Of a DNA stretch of 64,000 nucleotides, positions 55,433 through 64,000 are shown in pieces. The translations under genes were made by a program, and so were the position numbers. Within the stretch, counting starts at the first letter, position 1. Each line of letters opens with the position of its first letter. The notes under the pieces were generated by a model that saw only the letters and a list, made by a program, of their open reading frames with translations, made no database searches and was not told where the DNA came from. This DNA is from Otatea glauca (taxonomy: Eukaryota; Streptophyta; Magnoliopsida; Poales; Poaceae): the NCBI GenBank assembly GCA_036346275.1, contig CM070713.1, forward strand, positions 62,367,567 to 62,431,566, read 5' to 3'.

Positions 55433-56316
55433 ACTAGATTTCGCCTTGAGAAGCGTCTTTGTAGTTGCAAGAGATTTTATCCGATGCTTAGAAGTATTTA
55501 TGCTGCTATAAGTTTATCCTGCCTACTTTAAAGACATCTATCCATCTATATATATTTATATATAACCCGTGATATTTAGATACCTCCTTCGCTTTGAATG
55601 CATATAAAATCCCACGATAATCTTTAAATAATAAAAAAAATCTAGAAATTCTCTCATTGATAGAGAGAAAAGAGAAAATGTATGTCACTTATTTTGGTAG
55701 GGCCAGACTATAATGGTGAAGATTAATCATGCACTGGTTGACGACACATGCATTCGCACATACTAGCTTCTTACATAAAGTATTTAATCCAAATCTCAAA
55801 ATATAAAAAATTAAATACAAACTTAGACTATGAAAATAGTACTTGAATAAGATTTATTGAGAGTAGAATAAAGTACAATTTAATTTCGATTTTAACTTTA
55901 ATAATCAATGACTGAGAACACGTCCAAGTTCTACAAAGGGCAGAAATTGCTCCCTAATGGACAAATTGATATGCACCAAGTTAATAACACATATTGATAC
56001 AATACGAAGAAACCATTGCATCATTGAGATAGAAGGTACAAAGGTAGATACTTTATTGCATGATTAATTAAGAAAGAAAAAGTTTATCACTTTACGTGGT
56101 ACGTAAATAGTTGACATGGTAATTTGGAAACCTAATTTAATTCCTTCAAATATTTCTAAGGAAAATTTAGACATATGCCACTCTAAAAATGACCGTTTTG
56201 GATAAATGACACTACAAAGTGACTGCTTAGAAAAATGCCATTGTGGAGTCATGTTATTCACAAAAATAACACTCATGTACATATTTTCCAAAATAAGACC
56301 GAATTACCCTTGTTCA
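55433..56316. other. Spacer upstream of CACTA-2
   Basis: AT-rich sequence with no gene. 55675-55730 repeats the ATTTTGGTAGGGCCAGA motif of intron 3 (49990). Block 56160-56310 (AATGACCGTTTTGG, AAAAATGCCATTGTGG) looks like a degraded repeat. Nothing else is recognised. Confidence 0.45.
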
Positions 56317-56335
56317 CACTACGCCAAATCCTGCA

Positions 56336-56690
56336 ATAGGTGACGGTCTATTTGTGACGGATTTTTTCGAACCGCCACAAATATAATTATCAGTGGCGGT
56401 TCTATACTGAAAATGGCGGAAAGAATATCAGTAGCGGTTCTATCCTCGAACCGCCACTGATAATGCATTATCAGTGGCGGTTCGAGGATAGAACCGCCAC
56501 TGATAACAAATACATCATTAGTGACGGTTGGAGGATAGAACCGTCACTGATAACTAGGTTATCAGTGGTGGTGCTATTCTCCAACCGCCATTGATACTAT
56601 TGGATTATCCGTGGCGGTTCAATCAAGATAGAACCGCCACAGATAATGTTATCAGTGACGGTTCTAGTTAACAATCGCCAGTGATAATAT
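56336..56690. repeat. CACTA-2 left subterminal repeats
   Basis: About fifteen copies of TATCAGTGGCGGTTC, GTGACGGTT or complements (GAACCGCCACTGATA) form back-to-back hairpins over 350 bases. They lead directly to a TATA box (CTATAAATAG, 56694-56703). As in En/Spm, they are expected to be TnpA-binding and promoter sequences; this is inferred. Confidence 0.88.
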
Positions 56691-57728
56691 TGCCTATAAA
56701 TAGGTGATCAGTAGCAACACTGGTCTTCTTCCTCCCGAGAGCAAACCAAAACTTCTAATTTTCAGATTTCGTTTTATCCAATTCTTGTGCTTGTACTTCC
56801 TCTAGTTGTTCCTTGGTGAGTTATTTTTTCTCCTCTCTTGATTTGTGTTAATCTTGTTGCAATTTAATTTTTAAACCTAGTTTAATTAAGGTTTATATGT
56901 AGATGAGATGAAAAGTTTAGATTTTGTTTATTTTTATTTACCTACCATTTTGTAGTTGATGAATTTATTTCCTAGCTAGGTTCATTAGATGATGTTGTGT
57001 TCCTTTTCTAGATGATGAATTATGATCAAGCATATATTTAATATAAATTGCATTTTAAGTTAATTTCGTAGATGATGAATTTATTATCTAGCTTCTTTAG
57101 ATGATAAGTAATTAGATTAATTTTTTAATTACTATTAATTTGGTTCCATTAGCGTGGACATATACATCTTGCATATATTAAATTTATTTATTTAAGATTA
57201 TTGGATATTAATATACATGAAATTTTAGTTAATTTGGTAGGTGGGTCCTCATCATTTTTAGATGATGAATTTATTATCTATCTCCTTTAGATGATAAGTA
57301 ATTAGATTAGTTTTTTAATTACTATTAATTTGGTTCCATTAGTGTGGACATATAATATACATCTTGCATATATTAAATTTATTTAATTAAGATTATTGGA
57401 TATTAATATACATGAAATTTTAGTTAATTTGGTAGGTGCTCATCATTTTTAGATGATGAACTTATTATCTAGCTCCTTTAGATGATAAGTGATTATATTA
57501 GTTTTTTAATTACTATTAATTTGGCTCCATTAGTGTGGACATATAATATACATCTTGCATATATTAAATTTATTTAATTAAGATTATTGGATATTAATAT
57601 AGATGAAATTTTAGTTAATTTGGTAGGTGCTCATCATTTTTGGATGATGAATTTATTATCTAGCTCCTTTAGATGATAAGTAATTAGATTAGTTTTTTAA
57701 TCAATTTTTATATGTTAATTAATTTTAG
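56691..57728 (+). promoter_or_regulatory. CACTA-2 gene 1 promoter, 5' UTR exon and leader intron
   Basis: The TATA box at 56694 is followed by a short leader. A GT donor at 56816 (CCTTG/GTGAGT) begins an intron ending at ATTTTAG directly before the ATG at 57729. Inside the intron, ~190-bp tandem units start at 57071, 57261, 57452 and 57643 (GATGATGAATTTATTATCTA). They contain TGGTTCCATTAGTGTGGACA and CATCTTGCATATATTAAATT. The fourth is cut short by the splice acceptor region. Confidence 0.7.
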
Positions 57729-60700
57729 ATGGACCGGAAATGGATGTACAATGCGAACCGTTACAGCCGAGATTACATCGACGGGGAATCTGCTTTTCTA
57801 AGAGCCTCTGAGTAGAACAAGTTGCACAAGAAGACGGAGTGCATACATTGTCCATGCATTGATGGCAAGAATGAGAAAATGTTTTCAGACAGAGAGCACA
57901 TCCACTTGCACTTGATTCGAAGGGGTTTTGTACTTGGCTATACACGTTGGACAAGTCACGGTGAAGAGGAAAACATACATGAAGGTGATAACGTATTGGA
58001 TGATGGAGAAGGCATTATGGCAGCTGACATCGGTTATAGATCTGATGAGGATAGGTTGGACATTGATGACGATAATAATCTTGCTCAGATGTTGCGCGAT
58101 GCAGAAGGGAACTACACTAGTCAGAGAGAGTTTAATCAATTCAAGGGTTTGTTGGATGACTCGGACACACCTTTGTTCCCGGGTTGCAAGGAGGAATACA
58201 CAAAGTTGCACACCGTGCTTTCACTTCTAAAATTGAAGGCAAGCAATGGTTGGTCCGATAAGAGTTTCTCGACGTTATTACATCTCTTAGCGGATATGCT
58301 TCCAGATGGAAACGTATTGCCGATAACCACTTATTTAGCAAAGAAGGTTGTATGTCAATTGGGATTGGAAGTACAAAGAATAAATGCATGTCCAAACGAT
58401 TGTATACTCTATCGCAAAGAGTATACATACATGCATGTATGTCCGGTGTGCAAATCATCGCGATACAAGCGTAAAGGCCATGACAGCGAGGGCACCGTGG
58501 TGAAGAAAGGAGCTCCCGCTAAAGTGGTGTGGTATTTACCAGTAATACCTTAGTTGAAGCGTTTATTTGAAAACAAAAAACATGCCCAATTGATGCGATG
58601 GCACTTTAAGAGCGTAAAGGGATGGAAAGTCGAGACACCTGCGATTACGCGATGGAGAACCATCGACAGGCTCTTTAGGAAGGACTTCGGGAATGAACCA
58701 AGGAATATAAGGTTTGGGTTGAGTACGGATGGAATGAATCCTTTCGGTAACATGAGTAGTATTCATAGCACTTGGCCCGTGACTCTCTGTATCTACAACC
58801 TTCCTCCTTGGTTGTGTATGAAACGAAAGTACATTATGATGTCGCTGCTTATCCAAGGGCCGAGACAACCTGGCAATAATATTGATGTATACCTACAACC
58901 ATTGGTGGAAGATCTTGTGATACTGTGGAACGAAGGTGTACAGGTATGGGATGAGTACAAGCGAGTACTTCATCCTACGCGCATTGTTATTTTGCACCAT
59001 CAATGATTTTCCTGCCCTTGGTAACCTATCCGGTCGTACTGTAAAAGGGGCCAAAGCATGCCCCCAGTGCATGGATGAAACTGCTAGTGTGTGGCTCAAT
59101 AACTCGAGAAAAACTGTGTACATGCATCACCGTAGGTTCCTTCGCAGGAATCACCCCTACCGCAATATGAAGAAACAATTCGACGGGACAAAAGAGGATG
59201 GTATAGCTCCAAGGCCTCGTCGTGGGGAAGAGGTATATGATATGGTTAAGGATATTAATGTTGCACTTGGAAAGGGAGATAGTAATAATAAATCGAGGTC
59301 TCGTACTGAGAAGACCATGTGGAAGAAGAGATCGATATTTTGGAACTTGTCCTATTTGAAGGACTTAGAAGTTCAACACTGCATAGACGTCATGCACGTA
59401 GAGAAAAATGTATGTGATAGCTTGATTGGTCTTTTGCTGAATATTCCTAGCAAAACTAAGGACGGACTGAAGGCACGAAGGGGCCTGGAAGATATGAAAA
59501 TCAGAGATGAGCTACATCCTCAAGACACTGGGAAAAACCGACTTTACCTTCCCCCAGCTTGCTACACTCTATCCAAGAAAGAGAGAACAGACATCTGCAA
59601 ATGCTTGCATGGTGTGAAAGTTCTGCCCGGTTACTCCGCAAGCATCAAGAAACTGGTCTCGATGAAAGATTTGAAGTTAACTGGCATGAAGTCTCATGAT
59701 TGTCATGTGATGATGACACAAATGCTTCCTATTGTAATTAGAGGTATTTTGCCTTAAAAGGTCCGAGAGGAAATCATGAGGTTGTGTTTCTTCTTCAACA
59801 CGATTTCACAGAAGGTCATCGATCCCATCGGACTTTCTGAACTGCAGAATGATGTGGTCAAGACACTATGCCAGCTGGAGATGTATTTCCCTCCATCATT
59901 TTTCGATATAATGGTTCATCTCATTGTTCACCTTGTGAATGAGATAAATATATGTGGCCCCGTATTCCTGCATCAGATGTACCCGTTCGAAAGGTACATG
60001 GGTATTCTGAAGTATGTACGCAATCGATCTCGGCCGAAGGGCTGCATTGTGGAAGGTTATGCAACTGAGGAGGTTATCGAGTTTTGCGTGGATTACATGG
60101 GGGGTGGAACCGGTAGGAGTGCCTGTATCTCGCCATGAGGGTAGGCTAGCTGGGAAAGGGACGATTGAAAGGAAATCAACAAATTCTTACGATCATGGAT
60201 TGTTCGAAAAAGCTCATTTCACGATCTTGCAATCGGTTGAGGTGTCCTCGTATATGGACATGCACAAGGATAAGCTACGAGAGGAAAATTGTGGACGATC
60301 AGAGGTTTGGGTAACAAAAGAGCATAACCGTTTGTTCAATCATTGGTTCAAAGAGCATATGACTGGGAAAGAAACAAGTGTTATGTTGAGGTGGTTGGCA
60401 AAAGGGTCATCAGGTACAATCTTGACATGGCAAGGATACGACATAAATGGATGTACCTTTTACACGAGATCTCAGGATAGCAAAAGCACTTACCAAAATA
60501 GTGGTGTCCGCATAGATGCCTATGACAACATAGGCAGTAAAAAGAGTAGCTTCTATGGGTTCATAGAAGAGATTTGGGAGCTCGACTATTGTATTTTTAA
60601 GATCTCGATGTTTCGGTGTCGTTGGGTACAACTCCCAAAGGGTGTCAAGGTGGACAAGTACGGCTTCAATACTTTGGACATCGAACATGTTGGATACAAA

Positions 60701-60964
60701 GACGAACCATTCGTACTTGCGAAGCAAGTAGCACAATTCTTCTATGTAATCGACCCGGCAGATAAGAAGCACCATGTAGTTTTTCAGGGAAAAAGAAGGA
60801 TCGTCGGAGTTGAGAATGTCGTGGATGAGGATGAGTAGAACCAGTTTGATGAGTTGCCTCCTTTTGTAGATGGCAACATCAGACTCGAGGAAGAAACCAC
60901 TCAGGAAGCTACCTATCATCGCGACGATCATGAAGAAGGGCAAATTGTGAAAGAAAATAATTAG
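57729..60964 (+). pseudogene. CACTA-2 tnpD-like transposase, nearly full length
   Basis: It opens MDRKWMYNANRYSRDYIDG (Transpos_assoc). Transposase_21 follows, with NIRFGLSTDGMNPFG at about 58705, CPQCMDETASVWL, MWKKRSIFWNLSYLKDLEV and CIDVMHVEKNVCDSLIG. DUF4218 has GMKSHDCHVMMTQMLPIVIR, PFERYMGILKYVRNRSRPKG and RHEGRLAGKGT. DUF4216 has GYDINGCTFYTRSQD and FYGFIEEIWELDYC. Lesions: TAG at 57813, 58551 and 60836, TAA at 59755, frameshifts near 58970 and 60100. After the TAG at 60836 the same frame continues (NQFDELPPFVDGN) to TAG at 60962, so the true end is probably there. Length would be about 1,080 codons. Confidence 0.88.
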
Positions 60965-60989
60965 CTATATACGAGTAATGGCAATGTGA

Positions 60990-61310
60990 TGTAAACAATA
61001 TGTATCTGTATAGAATAATGGAAATGTGGTGTTATGCATTTGTGTGGAGTAATGGAAATGTGGGTCATTAATATATTAGGATTATATAGGGTATATTACT
61101 ATATTAGAATTATATATGGTCATTACTATATTAGGATTATATAGGGTATATAATATTTAGTAGGATTATATAGGGTATATAATATTTAGTAGGACTATAT
61201 AAGGTCATTAATATATTAGGATTATATAGGGTTATTAATATATTAGTATTATATAGGGTATATTACTATATTAGGATTATATATGGTCATTAATATATTA
61301 GGATAATTGT
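60990..61310. repeat. AT-rich minisatellite behind tnpD
   Basis: Units of about 20-35 bases built from TATTAGGATTATATAGGGTA and GGTCATTAATATATTAGGA recur roughly ten to twelve times. Length variants suggest slippage. It lies between the tnpD stop and the internal subterminal-type repeats. Confidence 0.85.
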
Positions 61311-61311
61311 A

Positions 61312-61485
61312 TCAGTGGCGGTTCTTCACAAGAACCGCCACTAATACACTTATCTGTGGCGGTTCGTAGGCGGTTCTTCACAAGAACCACCACAAATAAT
61401 ATATGTATTAGTGGCGGTTTTTTATACGAACCGCCACAGATAAGTGTATCAGTGGCGGTTCTTGTGAAGAACCGCCACTGATAAT
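61312..61485. repeat. Internal cluster of CACTA-2 subterminal-type repeats
   Basis: Six or more copies of TCAGTGGCGGTTCTT and its complement AAGAACCGCCACT form three hairpins, including a 25-base near-perfect arm pair around 61311-61347. The core GTGGCGGTT is the same as at the left end, but the next bases (CTTCACAAG) differ. The position, between two genes and immediately upstream of a TATA box, is unusual. Confidence 0.85.
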
Positions 61486-63750
61486 ATGCCCCATATATAA
61501 AAGTCGATACAGTCACTCTTCTCACCGAGTGCCCTAAACCCTAAACTCCCGTCGCGCCCGACGCCGCCACGCCGCCGCCGCCCCCCGTCGCCCACCCGCG
61601 CCCGACGCCGCCGCCCTCCCCAGCTGGTGTCTCCCTTCGCGCTACCTCAACCCCGGCCCCCTCTTCTCCTGCTCGCCAAGGTAAGCACCATCGATTCTAG
61701 GGTTTCAGGATTAGGGCTCTTGTGTTGTCCTTCATACCTGTAGGGGAAGCGTACGAAGCATAAAGATTAGAACATTAAATTGCCAAAAAAAACAAAATGC
61801 TAGAGATGTGATGTCCTAGTAACATTCTTACACAAGAAATGCAGGGATTTGCTTTCGTTTATGTTTTACAAGCCTGTAGCTGTAGAGTGTTGCTTATACC
61901 TGGATTTGCCTGTGTTTATCATGGATTGATAAGGTGGTGTTAGCTATATTGTAACATGAAAAGTTAGGCTTGATGTTCATTTCTGCAGGAAGTAAGGGTA
62001 GCTCCTGAGAGATGCTACTTTTAAAATTCATTGCTTAATTATGCTGTAGTTAGTACAGTTTTTTCATGAGAGAATTGGTACTTTCTTAACCAGTGAACGA
62101 TGTGTTGCATTTGAGTAGGCAGATCATAGCTATTGTCCAAGCTTACATGTTTTCAAACAACCTTCACCTGGAAGCTGTAATTCTTCTATGTGTGTAGGTG
62201 GATGGTGGCAACACTGACTGATTTTTATGTGAATGTGGTTGCGATCTCGGTAATTCATTTAACTTTTATACTGTACTTCTACTTCTTCATTGCTAAGCAG
62301 TCAATTTGTTAAGATGGTTTGTATATAAAACTTGTGACATTTGGAAGGAAAGTGTTTTCTGGAGTGTGAAGTGAAAGCAACAACTAATCTGTTTGTTCTG
62401 TGAAATGCTGCCCACAACATGCTTGCATGCACTGTACAAGAGCGGACTATATAGATATATTTGTTTTTACTTTCCATTTTTTTGAATAAATTGAACTATT
62501 GACAAAAAAATTACGTACTTGATAAGACTCTTGGTGTCAAACTTGTATGGAGGAGCATTTTAATTTCCTTCTATCAATTTTATTGTCTTTCCCTTTGTAC
62601 CTGTATGAAAGAATTCATTGAATTTTTCATATTTGATGCCATATGTTTAACTGCATTAGCTCTTTTTTGGTTGAAGCAGTAATGATTGTACAAAAGTTAC
62701 ATCTCAGAGATGAGAACAAAATAACTATCTACAGGATATAAATAATATAAGATATAAAAAAAACCCTGGTTCATTTATGGAGATCCAATTTAAAACATTA
62801 TTTGCAGCTTGACTTCTGTTTGAATTGAGGTGTTCTATTCCATGGATGGGATCCACCTTTTCTCTTTTATCTTTTCTGTGCTGCTACATGTGCTTATATT
62901 GTTAAGAGGCTTTTTGAAATTACACCTTCAGGGCCTTCCCAAGATTCACTTGATCTTTTATTGCTCAGGTATGGAATCAAATTCTTCCCATTGTATGCAA
63001 GATATTAATTGATTTGAGTTGACTCGTCATTCATATTTATTCAATGTTTTTCCCGTTGAGCTTTCATGATTAGCCTTAATGGTGTTTTTTCATCTCATTC
63101 ATTTTTTATACTTGTTCTATTTATTATGCTTGCATCAATTAATTCTGTTGCTGCTCCTTGTACTGAGCAATGAAGCCAAATCAACACATGATCATCCATG
63201 GACTTTCATACGTTCAGATAGGGGCATAGCGGGCGGAGGGCTCCATTAGGCTGGAGCTCCTTCAGCCGCTAGAGCTTAAGTACTCTTTTAACATGGTGAC
63301 TAATTTTTAGCATAGGAATAGCAATAACAGAAATACCACCAAAAGTTCAGTAAAAATTTACTGCGGTTAAATGCTAAAGGATAATCAGCTTTCATAACTA
63401 ATGCTATTCTAGATGATGACCTCACAACATTGATACTCCCTTGCCTTGGGTCACAAATACATGTCATTTGGGGCAAAGCGCAGTCCCCAAAATGCAACTT
63501 TGATTGTTAATTTCAATTGTAATATTTATAAAACTTAATAAAATTATAATATTTTAAAATTACTTCTCGAGAAATCTAGGCATATGATTTTCATATATCT
63601 AATATAAATATTTTAAAATTTATCGATAGGCAAATTTTTGATTGCTTACTCTCCCTACACATTTTAGTTTTGATGTGCACTAATTAAACTTCCATACTTA
63701 ATCCAAATAACCGCCAAATCCTTATGGTTCCATACTTTACCTCTTTTAGT
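61486..63750 (+). promoter_or_regulatory. Promoter, 5' UTR exon and introns of CACTA-2 gene 2
   Basis: CATATATAA at 61493 is followed 40-50 bases later by GCCCTAAACCCTAAACTCCC and a GC-rich leader with no ATG. A clean donor (CCAAG/GTAAGC) is at 61681. About 2 kb of T-rich intron-like sequence then runs to an acceptor near 63750 (ACCTCTTTTAG). There could be more than one intron. A Stowaway fragment lies at 63432-63655. Confidence 0.55.
63432..63655. repeat. Truncated Stowaway-type MITE
   Basis: The left end TACTCCCTTGCCTTGGGTCA, followed by CAAATACATGTCATTTGG, matches the Stowaway family at 13192. The body AAAACTTAATAAAATTATAA is typical, but the right terminal repeat is absent or decayed. 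Confidence 0.6.
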
Positions 63751-64000
63751 TTGCACATCCAAGCCTGATATGGAGGAGCATTCCATCCCGAGCCCGAGCC
63801 CTAGTGGTCACCACCGCTGAAGACATCACCGCTGTTGTTGAAGACTCCACCGCTGTTGTCGCCGATGCTGACGTACCCATGGCAAGACCTCGTGGCCAAG
63901 AAAGAAATAAGAAGCCCGAAGGCCGGTATACCATCTCGGAAGTCTCAGATGCTGGGGCCCCTATTGCACCGCCAAAGTTCGTAGCAAAGTACAGAACAAC
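63751..64000 (+). CDS. CACTA-2 gene 2, coding start, cut by window edge
   Basis: After an acceptor-like TTTTAG the frame is open to the end of the window. It reads VVTTAEDITAVVEDSTAVVA, an ATG at 63879 (MARPRGQERNKKPEGRYTIS), then EVSDAGAPIAPPKFVAKYRT. The basic RNKKPEGRYTI segment, followed by a hydrophilic turn and KF.AKYR, is typical of the N terminus of the second CACTA gene (Transposase_24/TnpA-like). In En/Spm this protein binds subterminal repeats and regulates the promoter. Whether translation starts at 63879 or earlier is unclear; an ATG in another frame at 63770 hits a stop after about 17 codons. The 3' part is not visible. Confidence 0.6.

Larger units (their letters stand above)
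56317..64000 (+). mobile_element. CACTA transposon 2, left end and genes; right end outside the window
   Basis: The left end is CACTACGCCAAATCCTGCAA at 56317, preceded by TCA, the likely target triplet. Subterminal repeats follow, then a tnpD-like gene and a second gene whose coding part is entered at about 63751. No matching inverted CACTACGCC end is found by 64000. It differs in family from CACTA-1 by its repeats (TCAGTGGCGGTTC). The element is therefore at least 7.7 kb. Confidence 0.82.

Noticed and set aside
56336..56690. Hairpin array considered as a microRNA cluster
   Set aside because: The hairpins are tandem copies of the CACTA subterminal repeat adjoining the TIR, so the transposon explanation is sufficient.
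57885..58458. Minus-strand frames of about 100 codons opposite the CACTA-2 transposase
   Set aside because: Shadows of the tnpD coding sequence, which has clear domains on the plus strand.

Overview
The window is nuclear DNA of a grass (Poaceae), most likely a panicoid such as a sorghum, Saccharum, Setaria or Panicum relative. I infer this from GC-rich coding exons beside AT-rich spacers, plant GT-AG introns, and transposon families typical of grasses: Ty1/copia and gypsy LTRs, CACTA elements with Transposase_21/DUF4218/DUF4216 genes, Helitrons ending in CTAG, hAT and Stowaway MITEs. The species cannot be fixed by eye.

Only two ordinary plant genes look intact. The first is an intronless secreted leucine-rich-repeat protein at 4894-6171 (+). 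The second is an ALDH3F1-type aldehyde dehydrogenase at 46040-53834 (+), with ten exons and about 480 residues. It has one GC-AG intron and a 4.8 kb third intron that holds a 1.8 kb inverted repeat. A broken copy of the first ~70 codons of the LRR gene lies 9 kb downstream, at about 14.0-14.24 kb.

Almost everything else is mobile DNA, often nested. 1-4248 is a minus-strand copia remnant, and 18890-24352 is a second member of the same family, cut off just before its reverse transcriptase YVDD. 8168-9003 is a MITE composite with two interlocked palindromes. 9152-11460 (-) and 11931-12929 (+) are two head-to-head Helitrons with related 5' ends; the first carries a mitochondrial-carrier exon. 15.2-18.9 kb is a stack of gypsy and other LTRs. 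24406-27372 is a hAT-like element that has captured two exons of a GDSL esterase/lipase and was later hit by an LTR. 27995-28349 is a hAT MITE. 31199-37532 is a full copia element with a perfect 5-bp target duplication (CCGTA), unequal LTRs and many stops.

The right half has two CACTA transposons. CACTA-1 (37902-44759) is complete, with TCC target duplications. Its two genes appear to have been joined by an internal deletion, and the second gene ends in a multi-exon Ulp1-like cysteine protease domain. It sits inside a ~190-bp tandem repeat upstream of the ALDH gene. CACTA-2 starts at 56317 and runs past the right edge. Its tnpD-like gene is nearly full length but has four in-frame stops and two frameshifts. 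A second cluster of its subterminal repeats lies inside the element, immediately before a TATA box and a first exon that probably start its second gene (coding from 63751).

I saw no tRNA, rRNA, CRISPR, organellar insert or bacterial-type operon.
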